Assembly: GCA_004352715.1 (NCBI GenBank)
Contig: SCFE01000071.1
Span: forward strand, 1,250,334-1,314,333
Source of the DNA: Hofstenia miamia
Taxonomy: Eukaryota > Xenacoelomorpha > Acoela
Reading direction: 5' to 3'
DNA: 64,000 bases
Positions 35,604-46,133 of the stretch are shown here, one piece after another; the first letter of the stretch is position 1; the number at the start of each line of letters is the position of its first letter. The position numbers and the translations under genes are program-made. The notes below the pieces were generated by a model. That model was given only the letters and a program-made list of their open reading frames with translations. It made no database searches and was not told the DNA's origin.

Positions 35604-35961
35604 ATGGAGAACTATTTAAATTTCACAAATAACTTTAAATTCTATCAATGGGAAATAAATCTTACACATACCATCAACATCATAGCGATTATTCTTAATT
35701 TTTTTGTACTCGCCATGCATTTCTCAAATAAAGAATTACAAGCGACATCCACAAACCGAACTTTCGCAAGCTTGGCCTTAGTTGACTTAACAGCATCAGC
35801 AAATTTTTTGGTTCGAATGTCATTACCTCTATCACATCTTTTAATAGATCCCCAAAGTGGAATAACTGAATATTTTTTCTGCAAACTTATTGTAAGCTCA
35901 CTCATTGCGGTTATGCTAAATGTTATTTATACTTTCACATAATGTTAATAGCATTTGACAG
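35604..35961 (+). pseudogene. GPCR copy 1, exon 1 (frameshifted)
   Basis: Exon 1 of a rhodopsin-like (class A) seven-helix receptor. It has an Asn-rich N-terminus (MENYLNFTNNF), TM1 (INIIAIILNFFVLAMHF), TM2 with the conserved Asp (NRTFASLALVDLTASANFLV) and TM3 starting at the disulphide Cys (FFCKLIVSS). Compared with the intact copy at 45763, a 1-nt frame change near 35930 puts a stop after VIYTFT. The frame that should lead into the donor, LIAFD plus the first two bases of Arg, is still present. The donor is GT at 35962. Either a pseudogene or a sequencing error. Confidence 0.8.
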
Positions 35962-36574
35962 GTGAGACATTGATTTGTTATATTATTAAAAAAATTTTTG
36001 TAAACAGTCGATTATCTTACATGAAATTCCTAATATTATAGAATCCCATTAATCAGGAATTTGATTCTTCCCCTTTGAGGCACTACAAATGCTGCATATC
36101 AATCACTAAAGCTACAACTGTAATCCATAAGATCTTATGTACTTATGTCTGTTTCCGTTCACACCCTGACCGACCTGTCTCACTAGCTCTAGTAAATCAA
36201 CTAGATCTCTAGCAAGAATTTGAAAATCAATGTTAAATTTACACTGATCACAACTAACAAAATTTGAAATTTTATTCTGCTCCAATACAGCGATAGGCTC
36301 TCACAGTAATTTCGACAGTTTAACTTGACTTTGGAAAAATACTAAAAATAATCTAACATTCGAATATTGTGATAAGCGAGAGCCATTAAATAAAATTATT
36401 AGAGAAAACTTTGATTTCTTATTCAATTACGTAAATCATTCGAAAAACATATTCAATCAGGCGATATTGACTGAAGTCCGTTTCAAATCCTTGGATTAAA
36501 ACTAAGAAGCAATACATAAAATTGCACACCCCTGTAAAACAAACACTTAATGACAATTAAATGTATGCACCAAG

Positions 36575-37817
36575 AACACTATTGAAAGAATGGTTGATTA
36601 TGTTAAAGTAAACAACTGAAATTGGAATGAAATAAATCCACGTTTGCTGATCAGGTTTTGCAATGATGAATGGTACGAAGAGCACATCGACAAGCATCTG
36701 GTGATCCGCTAAAGCCTATAAATGAATGTTTCAAATGCTACAGATTCGAAAAGAACAAATTCAGGCTAAGATGGATAGGGTTGCCCCTTCCGCATTTCTT
36801 ATCCAGTTGCACTTGTTGACCGTTTCCAAAAGTCAATCAACAAATTAAGAGTGTAAATATAGTGTGAACCATTGAAGTTGTACAAGATCTTAATCTTTAT
36901 ATGTTTCTCTATAATGTTCATGGAAAATGCTTTTATATCTTTTAAACGAAAAAAATTGTTATAATGCGATAATAATTCCGCTTTTACTAATGTTGCATAC
37001 TTCTCAAAGCAAAAGAAACACCTTACCAAAATTATGGAGGAATACGCACTGTTGTAAATACGAAGTAATGTCCACATTTAGGGACTCTTAAGTTGAATAG
37101 AACATATTTCTCCTCAGCTGAAACTAAGGGAACAGAAACCCGGTAAAAATACAGAAAAAATGATTTTTTCTTATTTTTCAATTATTGCTACTCTAAAAAA
37201 GTTGGATTAAAACACATGCCTCTAAGTATAGAAACTTAGCTAAAATAGCTTTGGTCATATTCTGCGTGCGGCGACTGTACATTATTTATATGAATCCATT
37301 ATAGTGAATATGCATATTTAACTAGATTTGAATTATTTATGCATGTAAATATTTACATATTCAATTTGAACAGATTAAATTTTTGAAAAAAACTTTCTGA
37401 GAATAGATAGAGGTTCTTCAGAGTTTTTATTTCCGGTTTAAACTTTAGTGATATCTCTTTGATCATAAAAAAACTTCAAAAATGCTTTGATTTCTTAATG
37501 TTTCGGTCTCCATGGTAAAGAACAAGTTTTCAAAAAATTCCGCATTTTTAGAATAAGGTGACTATGATCTACCATTATACATAAACATAACTAATCATAT
37601 ACAATTATAGTCTTTGCAATAACTTTTCAAATATAAAAAACAAATAACAAAATCATTAATATCTCAACAACCGAAAGAGTTAGAACCATGAACGTCTCAA
37701 CAGAGTTTATGCGTCTATAGCGCTAAGCCTTACGTGCAAAATGCGCTCGATTCATTCAGGCAAGGACCTGTAATCCCTCTTTATTGTGAGATCGTAGATT
37801 TTTGACCATTTCTCTTT
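36575..37817. repeat. contiguous copy of duplicate blocks A and B
   Basis: 36575-37183 equals 27442-28050 and 37181-37817 equals 30586-31222, with few substitutions. Here the two blocks are joined without the 2.5-kb insert. Confidence 0.95.
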
Positions 37818-38400
37818 CGCGACCTCGCAGAGCTCATCCTTAAGCAAATTCCACAGGCTCTCGGTAATACTCATATCGGGCCTTTGCGAAGGAAAGTTTT
37901 TGGAGCACCGAAACGTTTTTCGAGTCGAGAAATTTTAGGGTCGACCTGGATGTGCTACATGTCGCACAGTTTTGTTGAGAAAGCTTGGATGAGTCTGAAT
38001 ACAGAGTGGGAGTTATGTTCAGGTATGCGTTGGTACTGCATCGAATCCATGGTCCTTTGACACTTCACAAATGTGCGGTAGTCGTCCCCTCCCCCACAAT
38101 CAAAGACTGAAAATTTGGTTGTCTGCGTACAATACTTTTTATTGTGTCTGGCATTAACAGGGCGGCAAACAAACAGCTTTTAATGACCAACCGTCATTCT
38201 GTTCTTTCTCCCAGCGCGAGTGCGCTCGACCGGATCTTACTATTCCGAAAAGCGATTTTCGAGAAATCTTGAGTGTAACAACAATAACCTCAATTTTGTA
38301 ATTCGAGTGATATAACTCTAACGCTCGTTTTCTGATTGCGATGGCAACAAGGCCGTGGCTAAGGAGGGCCAGGGGCATGGTCTCTTTGTAGGGCCACTTG
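37740..38400 (-). pseudogene. Tc1-like transposase remnant
   Basis: The minus strand begins MAIAIRKRALELYHSNYKIE with a helix-turn-helix-like stretch (VVTLKISRKSLFGIVRSGR). After heavy damage it ends FPSQRPDMSITESLWNLLKD, EL and AKEKWSKIYDL. The SxxPDxxxTExLWxxLK segment corresponds to the third catalytic block of Tc1-type enzymes. The middle, including the first two catalytic Asp residues, cannot be read. Confidence 0.65.
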
Positions 38401-39273
38401 GCCCTCTTTTCTCTCGGCATCCTGGATACAAAAGTCCATAGTATTAATTCTAATATTCTGCAACTAAGTTAGAGTGAATATATTTTAGTTAAAATATATA
38501 AAATACTAATGCAATTCTATTTAAAAATTCAATGAAAAATATTTCATATGATGAGTAAAACTATGATTAATTTATTGAACTTTGCGGGGCCATGGTCTAT
38601 TAACTTGCAAATGCGGGCCACGGACAATCTTAGGAATTTTTAACGTGAAATGAATTTACGCAGGAAAAATTGCTAGCGTTTTTGCATTGGCAAGGTTAAC
38701 GAGAAAATCGCAGTCAAAATAGAGATGTTTTTCATGGTGTTTTAAAAGCTTTTAAATACGTGCAAAGACTTTTGTCCACGACTGTATGCTTTTTTGGGAG
38801 ATACCAAAATGGCTGGACTAAGAGTTTTCAAGCTCTAGAAACAAAATAAATTCGCACAAGAAAGAAAAAATGGGTTAAAATAATAAGAAATAGCAGGAAA
38901 ATATTAAGTTTTTGTAGTTTTCTAGAACATACTTAATGGGGGAAATTTAACACTTGATTTTTGTTCAGTACGTAACAAATTTTGAATATTAAATTGAATC
39001 CAAATGCTGATAAACAATTATCGTTTTTAAATAATATTGCAATTTTTCAAAATCATTCTTTGGATTCAACCAAAATATATACTGTATCACCTCCTTCAAA
39101 ACACAATGGTGAATGCAATGCAATTGGAACATCAAGAAGGATGTTGAAACTTCCAAATCTTGAAGCTTTAAAAACGTATTTGTGTAAACGGGTAGTAGTT
39201 CTTATCATCTTAGAATTTAATTCTAAGAATTATTAAACCAAATAAGCATATATGTATAAATTCATATTTTTAG

Positions 39274-39838
39274 GTTGGTTGCGGTTACCTTTCCACGAAA
39301 ATACTCACAATTCAGCAAGTCAGATAGTACTCAGCGATATCTCATTGAATCATGCTACATATTGGGTTTAATTACAGCTATAATCAAATTTATAGCATTT
39401 GAGAATTCCGAGCCTTTACTGTGCTTCTACTATGACAATGAAAAAACTCAAATTATTATAGCGTTAATACTCATACCGGTGTTTACATTTGAAATTGTAG
39501 GTCAATACATTGTGATCATATGGAAGATGATGAAGCAAAGCAATTCCACAATCAACACAAAGATGAAAATTCAAAGACGTTTGACAAAGTACTCCGTTAT
39601 TTTAATTACAGAATTTATCATCTGTGTATATCCATCATTTCTTTACTTCACTATCACTTCAGTTCAGGATTATTACGAATTCAATTGGGGTTTGAACATG
39701 ATGTCTAAAACATTTTTTCAAGTGTCAATGCTGCTGATGCTTTCAAGCTTGTTCAACCCGATGATTTATATCACACAACAAAAAAATTCGCGAAAAATTG
39801 AATGGGTGTTTCCAAAGAATGCAAAAATCAAAACTTAA
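39274..39838 (+). pseudogene. GPCR copy 1, exon 2
   Basis: Open from the acceptor (AG at 39272-39273) to the stop at 39838. The first base completes the Arg of the D-R-L motif (VAVTFPRKYSQF follows). TM4, TM5 (LILIPVFTFEIVGQYIVII), a basic loop (MKIQRRLTK), TM6 (FIICVYPSFLYF, Cys-x-Tyr-Pro in place of CWxP) and TM7 (LLMLSSLFNPMIYI, the NPxxY-type motif) are present, followed by a short basic tail. This exon is undamaged; the copy as a whole is called a pseudogene only because exon 1 carries a frame change. A possible polyadenylation signal (aataaa) lies near 39919. Confidence 0.75.
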
Positions 39839-39939
39839 TCGAAAGCTAAATGTACTTTGAAACATTGCAATTCTAAATGTTTCCACACATTATGTGCATG
39901 ATAAAAGTATATGTTAAAAATAAATTCTACACTTTTAAT

Positions 39940-40490
39940 TATTTTGTATACTGAAAACGATTGAAAAAAATTTTAGTGGCAAATATCTTAGAAAAAAATA
40001 AAAAATTCAAACATTTGGCATTTAGCAACTTATTATCATAAACAGCAAACATTGGTGTAAAATGGGTGGAGTGGATGGAGCATTAATGCATATCTCTGTT
40101 TTTTGTAAATACTGAAATAAACGAGAATAGATAGACATTAAAGGTAAAATCAAACATTCCGTTTTCAAATCATCGACAGAAATGTTAAAAAATTTATGAA
40201 AACTTAAACCCAAAACCTATTTTGTATACTGAAAAATGAGTGGAAAAATTTTCAGTGGCAAATATCTAAAGAAGGAATAAAAAATTCAAGCATTTGGCAT
40301 TTAGCAACTTATTATGATAAACAGCAAACATTGGTGTAAAATGGGTGGGGTGGATGGGGCATTATTGCATATTTCTATTATTTATTAACAATAAAAATAA
40401 ACAAAGATACAGTTTAAAGATAAAATCAAACATTCCGTTTTAAAATCATTGACAGAAATATTAACAAATTAATGAAAATGTTTATTCACA
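39940..40490. repeat. tandem duplication, about 278-bp unit, two copies
   Basis: tattttgtatactgaaaa occurs at about 39939 and 40217, each followed by matching segments (catttggcatttagcaactt, aacagcaaacattggtgtaa, aaatcaaacattccgtttt). The copies are diverged by substitutions and small indels. It lies just 3' of GPCR copy 1. Confidence 0.85.
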
Positions 40491-40569
40491 CACATAGAGG
40501 GCTAAGATAAAATTAAGTGTTGTGAGTTAGCAGTCGACAATTTCAGTTTTAGTTGAAAACCGTTCGGCG

Positions 40570-41440
40570 ATGTTTGAGAACATCCATAACTATAAAAAAT
40601 TCTTAAGCGTATTTAAATCGCATCTGCACAATTTTGTATTTGCAAATTCGCATCGAAATCTATATCCGAAGAATTTATTCAAGCAACCGCAAAAAATTCT
40701 CAACATTTTAAGGGATTTAACATGTTGGTGCGACAGGTTAGGATGTGTCTATTTGTTGCCAAAATGTACTGAATGTCCTGTCAGTGCAAAAAACCCACAA
40801 TGATTGAATTCGTATTTGTATTTCCTGATATGAATGCTTTCATGCAAAAGTTAAAGAATAAAAATGCTAAAAACAAAAACGATCACGTTTATCTACAAAA
40901 TACTATTAAGCAATACATAGTTCCAAAACTAAAATTCAAAAAGCCAAATGGAAAATTCAAATTCAAAAATTGAAAGTATGGTGGATAAATAAGTGGAAGA
41001 AATATCTCACGGATTCGTATTCATGAGATTATCAAAATTTAATCTGAATGCAATCCCGGGATTTTCGAAATTTACTCGGAACGCAATCCCGAGATTTACG
41101 AAATTTACTCTGAATGCAATCCTGAGATTCATCAGGGGTTAAAGTTGTAAATTTTGTACTCAATTGGTAAAACAACCATTTTAAATTTTAGAAGTTCCAC
41201 TTAATGCAAACTTTAAGCTGGTAAAATATTTCGACAAATTACATAGAGCAGAATGCGTAAATTAGTTGCAAGATAACTGTTTACGATGCAGAAACCATGC
41301 GATAAACCACTTAAATCTCATTGCTTTGACAAAAGGGCTGGTAGAAAATATGAATAATTCATTAGCACCAAAGCCGCAGTACTACTGCAAAGCTGAATTA
41401 CTATAATGTACTCTAGTTAAATATTTCTTCTGCAACGTTA
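40570..41440 (+). pseudogene. unidentified degraded coding relic
   Basis: Three pieces read like a protein: 40570-40803 (MFENIHNYKKFLSVFKSHLH, then CWCDRLGCVYLLPKCTEC); about 40795-40972 (FVFPDMNAFMQKLKNKN, LQNTIKQYIVPKL); and about 41220-41400 (KYFDKLHRAEC, DNCLRCRNHAINHLNLIALT, KGLVENMNNSLAPKPQYY). Cys and His content and the good amino-acid composition suggest real ancestry, perhaps in one mobile or large-DNA element. I do not recognise the family. Stops and frame changes separate the pieces. Confidence 0.4.
41034..41140. repeat. tandem repeat, about 40-42 bp unit, three copies
   Basis: Copies of aaatttactc-ga-cgcaatcc-gagatt start near 41035, 41068 and 41101, with small differences. It lies within the unidentified relic. 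Confidence 0.75.
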
Positions 41441-41823
41441 ATGTGTGTTAAGGTGATAGCCGCCCTTAATCAAAATTCAAATTTCAAAAAGAATATCAAA
41501 ATTCAGTTTTGGCCACAACTGTATTAGTAATTTCTTATACTAATCGTTTTTTACTAAAAACATATTTGCAAAAAAGTGAATTTTTAAGTCAATTTTTGTA
41601 GCAGTTGATATCCTTATATAAAAATGTGATTTTCTCAAAATAAGGTTTTTCGAATTTTCAAAGTTTCAAAAAACAATTACCTAAAGATTTTCAATTGATT
41701 AGGCTGATTTTTCTACGGTGTGTTAACAAATGTACTACCTAGCTCCCAAACTAGGATCGAAGCAAAATAATTATATTCAAGGTCAGGGTAAAGGATCAGT
41801 TTCACAAAAAATAGGATCAGTTT
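41440..41823. other. unassigned AT-rich sequence
   Basis: No supported feature. It precedes the damaged second GPCR copy. Confidence 0.5.
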
Positions 41824-42300
41824 CCAATAAAATACTTACAATTCAGTAAGTCAAATTGCATTCAGCGATTTCTCATTGGATCATGCTACGTATTGGGTAT
41901 TATGCGAAAATTATTTAAATTCTACTACAACAATACAAAAACTAGAATGGTTATAATATCAATACTCATACCGATGTTTACATTTGGAATTGAAGGCCAA
42001 TAGATTGTGATCGTATGGAAAATGATGAGACAAACCGATTGCGCAATCAACACAAAGATGAAAGTTCAAAGACGTTTGACAAAGTACTCCTTTATTTTAA
42101 CTACAGAATTGATAATCTGTGTATATCCATCATTTCTTTACTTTACTGTCACTTTCATGCAGGATTATTAGGAAGTGTATTGGGGTTTCAAACTGACGTC
42201 GAAAATGTTTTGGCGAGTTTCCACGCTGCTGATACTTTCAAGTTTGTTTAACCTGATTATTTATATCACACAAAACAAAAAATTCGGGGAAAATTGAATG
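41824..42300 (+). pseudogene. GPCR copy 2, exon 2 pseudogene
   Basis: Clearly related to exon 2 of the neighbouring receptors: a TM5 segment (ISILIPMFTFGIEGQ followed by a stop at about 42001), MKVQRRLTKYSFILTTELII, CVYPSFLYFTVTFMQ, a stop near 42169, and a TM7 end in which NPMIY has become NLIIY. Part of the TM4/extracellular loop 2 region is deleted. No exon 1 precedes it within 5 kb. It cannot make a receptor. Confidence 0.85.
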
Positions 42301-42461
42301 GGTGTTTCCCAAAGAATGCAAAAATCAAAACTTAATCGAAAGCTAAATGTACTTTGAAACATTGCAATTCTAAATGTTTCCACACATTAAATTCACAATA
42401 TAAGTATCAGTTAAATATATGCATATTATACATGTACATGTACCNNNNNNNNNNNNNNNNN

Positions 42462-42620
42462 GTATTGGGGTTTCAAACTGACGTCGAAAATGTTTTGGCG
42501 AGTTTCCACGCTGCTGATACTTTCAAGTTTGTTTAACCTGATTATTTATGTCACACAAAACAAAAAATCCGTGGAAAATTGAATGCGTGTTTCAGAAAAA
42601 ATACAAAAACATCTTAAAGC
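42462..42620 (+). pseudogene. GPCR exon 2 3'-end fragment, extra copy after a gap
   Basis: It starts right after the 17-N gap (42445-42461) with gtattggggtttcaaactga and is nearly identical to 42176-42300 and to 45175-45330. It shares with the latter the following cgtgtttcagaaaaaataca segment. Likely an alternative haplotype or contig overlap rather than a third gene. Confidence 0.8.
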
Positions 42621-43080
42621 TGAATAGTAATATGCATTTTATTTTTCTAAATATTCATATTTGTTACTGTTTTGATCAAATTTCACTTGTCACTAAAGTT
42701 TTATAAATTTTTAGCTTATATTGAAAATTACGTGAGATTTATTGTGTGCAATTATGAATTGTTTGAATATTCAGAAATTGAACTGTCAACAGAGAATAGT
42801 AAGAAGTGTAAACTATAAGCCTTAGCAAGGGCACGTTTTGAGTAAATCTATAGCAAGCAAAATAATAGATTCTACATACTAGCGTAACTACTATAACAGA
42901 TGTTTTTATATAAATAACTTAACTTAAAAAACTAGTATCTTTTGTTGTTTACTGATTCCAATCTACTTCTAGTACATTAATTTACATATTGGTTTATATT
43001 GAATTATGAAAACCGCACAACATTGCATCAAAAAAAGGAAGAAAATACAAATAATCGATTGTTTAAAAGAATCAACGTAG
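42620..43080. other. unassigned AT-rich sequence
   Basis: No supported feature; it may include piggyBac sequence too decayed to read. Confidence 0.5.
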
Positions 43081-43084
43081 ATTA

Positions 43085-43573
43085 AAAATCTGCTTTTATC
43101 AACGATGCACACCAACCCGACGCACAATGATAATAAAAAGCCTGAGATTGTTTAATTTTATAACGACAACTAAGTCTGGTGTCGATAATTTGAACAAGCT
43201 TGTTCGCCGTTGGCCGTACAGTGTCTTCATGAATTTGGTAGATGTTGCAGTTGTTGCTTCCTTGAAAACTGCTAACTTGGATAACGGAAACTTCACACAA
43301 TACAAATTCAAAAAAATGTTGGGGTATGCCCTGGTATGCAACTTATAATTGAACGATCAAAGATTCCAACATTGAACAAGGAAGTCAGGCATGCCATGCA
43401 GTCAGTAGGCGTTTGCATTTCAAAACTGAAGCCAAACCATGATGTTTAGGCGCAAATGTGTGTTCTGTTCATGTCATAGCGACAGGAAGACGAGGTATTT
43501 TTGTTCTGAATGCAATGCCTCAGCTTGTCAACAACATTCTTTAAAGACAGTGATTTGTGACGACTGCCTGTAA
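43085..43573 (+). pseudogene. piggyBac-like transposase C-terminal relic
   Basis: The first frame holds TTKSGVDNLNKLVRRWPYSV, then FMNLVDVAVVAS, fitting the TKGGVDxxDxxxxxYSxxRRTxRWPxxxFxxLLDxAxxN block with the last catalytic Asp of piggyBac transposases. From about 43438 a second frame reads RRKCVFCSCHSDRKTRYFCS, then ECNASACQQHSLKTVICDDC and a stop: the Cys-rich RING-like C-terminal domain of the family. Frameshifts separate the parts and the N-terminus is absent. Confidence 0.8.
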
Positions 43574-44214
43574 ACATATTTTCCACTGCGAATATGTCTG
43601 TTTTCATAATTTGTTTTGTTTTGTGTACCGTGGATGTCTCTATAGCTTGTACTTTGTATCTTTATACGTTGTACAATAAATTTAACACAGTTTTGAGCTG
43701 AAAATGATTTATCCTTCAAAAGGACAATTTTTTTAAGTCCAAGTACTCGAATAAGGTGGGTGGTATTATCAGCTATTTCAGATCTGCATTAGTTTAGGAG
43801 GTATTAGCTACTTAATTCTGATTGGCTGAAAAATTGGGCAAATAGGCTACAAGGGGCATCTCAAGGACATTTTTCGAAATGATTCTGACCTACCATGTAT
43901 GAGTACTCAATATATATGTCAAATATCTAATTGCCCAAAGTAAATAATCTTTAAACCATTTGAGGACTCGGCTGACCCCACGAAGTCCAAACACTTGTAT
44001 TGCTCTGGCAACCGACCAACCGTTAAAATATCAAATTTCACCACCAAAGATTTGATGATTAATTAGCTCAGTTCAGAAATTAATAAAACAGAAAAATAGC
44101 AACCTATTTTACGTGAGAAATATTTCTCAGAACACTTAGTTGATAATAAATTCCAAAAACTGATGTAAATTCTTTAAGGACAACACCTTTTACCATTCAA
44201 TTTAAAAACAAATG

Positions 44215-44315
44215 GAAAGCATTCAAATTAAAACATAACGCAATCAATTTAAAACATAAGCTATTCAAATTAAAAATTAACGCATTCAAATTAAAACATA
44301 AGTCATTCAATGTAT
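44215..44315. repeat. short tandem repeat, about 20-22 bp unit, four to five copies
   Basis: Repeated cattcaaattaaaacataa-like units in the left arm of the fold-back element. Two reverse-complement units lie near 45515-45555. Confidence 0.8.
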
Positions 44316-45171
44316 GTTAAATATCAAATATCAAACTACGACTTTATTAAAAAATGAAGCTAAGAAACAAACTATATACAATGTTTACTATATTTTCCAT
44401 ACAGAATCATCTTCAGCCATAAATCTTGCGTAGGGCTTCTGTGCATGGTGAAAAAACGCTTTGTAGGAATAGGGCCATTGTATACCTGATTAAATCTTCA
44501 AAAATACCTTTCACTTGATTCATAAAAGTCATATCGGTTTGTTCATCTTCTAATATTTGGGCCTGCCCAAATTCATTGAGTTTCTTTGTCCACGATTTAA
44601 TGGAGGACCAAAAATTTCAATCTGTAATAAAGGTGCAATGTAAATTTGAATCTTTGGAATTTGGCTGTGTAGTTGGGAAATCCTAGCCTCAAATCGATCC
44701 TCCCTAAATCATTTTGCAAAGCATATTTAAATTGCTTTTATCCTGGTAATATATAATTTTATGCTCTGACTTAAACCTTAAAATGATTCAGCAAATCCTT
44801 TTCAACGTGGCCATATTTTTTAGTGTAAATTTGACTCCATCAAGATTTCATTGTACTGTGCTTGTGGATGCGTGTATTGCGAAATGTGGATTATATATAG
44901 CTAACATATGGTACTACTGTTTTTCTTGTATTTTCCTGAGCAGTAACTGTGGGATTTCTGATTAAATTTCAATTTTTAAGGATAATCATGAGGGCTCTAT
45001 TCATGGAATTTTTTGCAAGATGTGCAGGGGCTATATACAAGATTTATGGCTGAAGATGATTTACTGTATGGAAAATAAAGTAAACATAATAATAGTTTAT
45101 AGTTTGTTTTATTTCTTATTTTCATTTTTTAATAAAGTCATAGTTTGGTATTTATTAAAAATTGAATANGG

Positions 45172-45420
45172 AAGTGTATTGGGGTTTCAAACTGACGTCG
45201 AAAATGTTTTGGCGAGTTTCCACGCTGCTGATACTTTCAAGTTTGTTTAACCTGATTATTTATGTCACACAAAACAAAAAATCCGTGGAAAATTGAATGC
45301 GTGTTTCAGAAAAAATACAAAAACATCTTAAAGCTGAATAGTAATATGTGCGTGTTTCAGAAAAAATACAAAAACCAAAACTTAATCGAAAGCTATATTT
45401 ACTCTGAAACATTGCACTTC
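45172..45420 (+). pseudogene. GPCR exon 2 3'-end fragment after a single N
   Basis: Directly after the N at 45169 the sequence gaagtgtattggggtttcaa repeats the end of copy 2 exon 2 through the NLIIY codons and 3' flank. A short internal duplication (cgtgtttcagaaaaaataca at about 45299 and 45351) follows. Its 3' continuation (45448-45494) is the sequence that ends at the 17-N gap at 42444. This indicates misjoined contigs. Confidence 0.8.
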
Positions 45421-45599
45421 TAAATGCTTGCACAGATTAAATTCACAATATAAGTATCAGTTAAATATATGCATATTATACATGTACATGTACCTTATAT
45501 TTTAAATTGATTGCGGTATGTTTCAATTTGAATGCGTTATATTATAATTTGAACGATAAAAGGTTTAGACGTAAATTTCGTGCTCTTTTGCAATATAAT

Positions 45600-45762
45600 A
45601 TAAAGAATTTGTGTAGAACTGTTCGACCAGTATGTTACAATGGCTATTAAAACAACCAATTAAAACAATGCCTTTAAAATCAGCATAGCATTTAGAAATA
45701 ATAATTACTGTTTAATACTTGAGTAAGCAGTTTTCAAGAGCAAAATTCAACTAAAAGTATTT
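45600..45762 (+). promoter_or_regulatory. conserved upstream block, GPCR copy 3
   Basis: It shares ctgttcgaccagta, tacaatggctattaaaa, aaccaattaaa, aatgc-tt-aaaatca and ttactgtttaatacttgagt with the other copies in the same order and about the same distance from the start codon. Probably promoter plus 5'UTR. Confidence 0.6.
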
Positions 45763-46133
45763 ATGGATAACAATTCGAATATCACCACCAATCTTCATCC
45801 CCATCTTCAATATTTTAAATGGCAACTGCCACTTACAAGAAGTATCACCATTACTGCGATTTTACTCAACTTTCTTGTACTAGTAACTCATTTCTCACAT
45901 AAAGAATTACAAGCGACATCAACAAACCGAATTTTTGCAAGCTTGGCTTTAGTTGACTTCATAGTATCGGCAATCTTTCTGTTTCGCATGTCAATACCTT
46001 TATCTTACAATTTAAAGATCCTCCAAAATGGAATAGCCGCATACGTCTTCTGCAAATTAATTATAAGCTCATTCTTACAAATGACGTTTAACACTGTGTC
46101 CTACTGTCACATAATAGCAATAGCCTTTGACAG
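45763..46133 (+). CDS. class A GPCR, exon 1 (intact copy)
   Basis: First coding exon of the only undamaged receptor in the array. The extracellular N-terminus (MDNNSNITTNLHPHLQYFKW) has two N-glycosylation sequons. It is followed by TM1 (ITITAILLNFLVLVTHF), a short loop, TM2 with the conserved Asp (SLALVDFIVSAIFLFRM), extracellular loop 1, and TM3 from the disulphide Cys (VFCKLIISSF) to IIAIAFD. The exon ends in phase 2 inside the Arg codon of the D-R-L motif (donor GT at 46134). The start fits because the in-frame ATG follows the upstream block conserved with the other copies. The ligand is unknown. The family is rhodopsin-like but I cannot assign a subfamily. Confidence 0.9.

Larger units (their letters stand above)
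35962..39273 (+). other. intron of GPCR copy 1
   Basis: A phase 2 intron, GT at 35962 and AG at 39272-39273. It contains a hAT-like terminus (cacacccctg near 36525), the block duplicated at 27.4-31.2 kb, and a Tc1-like relic (37740-38400). 38460-39270 shows no other feature. Confidence 0.75.
44165..45575. mobile_element. large fold-back (inverted repeat) element
   Basis: 44337-44440 (containing cttcagccataaatcttg) is the reverse complement of about 45024-45117 (caagatttatggctgaag). Outward, 44165-44312, with several cattcaaattaaaacataa units, is the reverse complement of about 45495-45575 (caatttgaatgcgttat). The loop is about 580 bp and non-coding. The right arm is interrupted by the GPCR fragment that follows an N at 45169, so the original structure is obscured by the assembly. 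Confidence 0.7.

Noticed and set aside
36550-36585. Minus-strand NSVLGA reading as the missing ASCC3 Walker A exon
   Set aside because: Only six residues fit, the required Pro-Thr-Gly and splice donor are absent, and the block is part of a duplicated transposon-rich segment.
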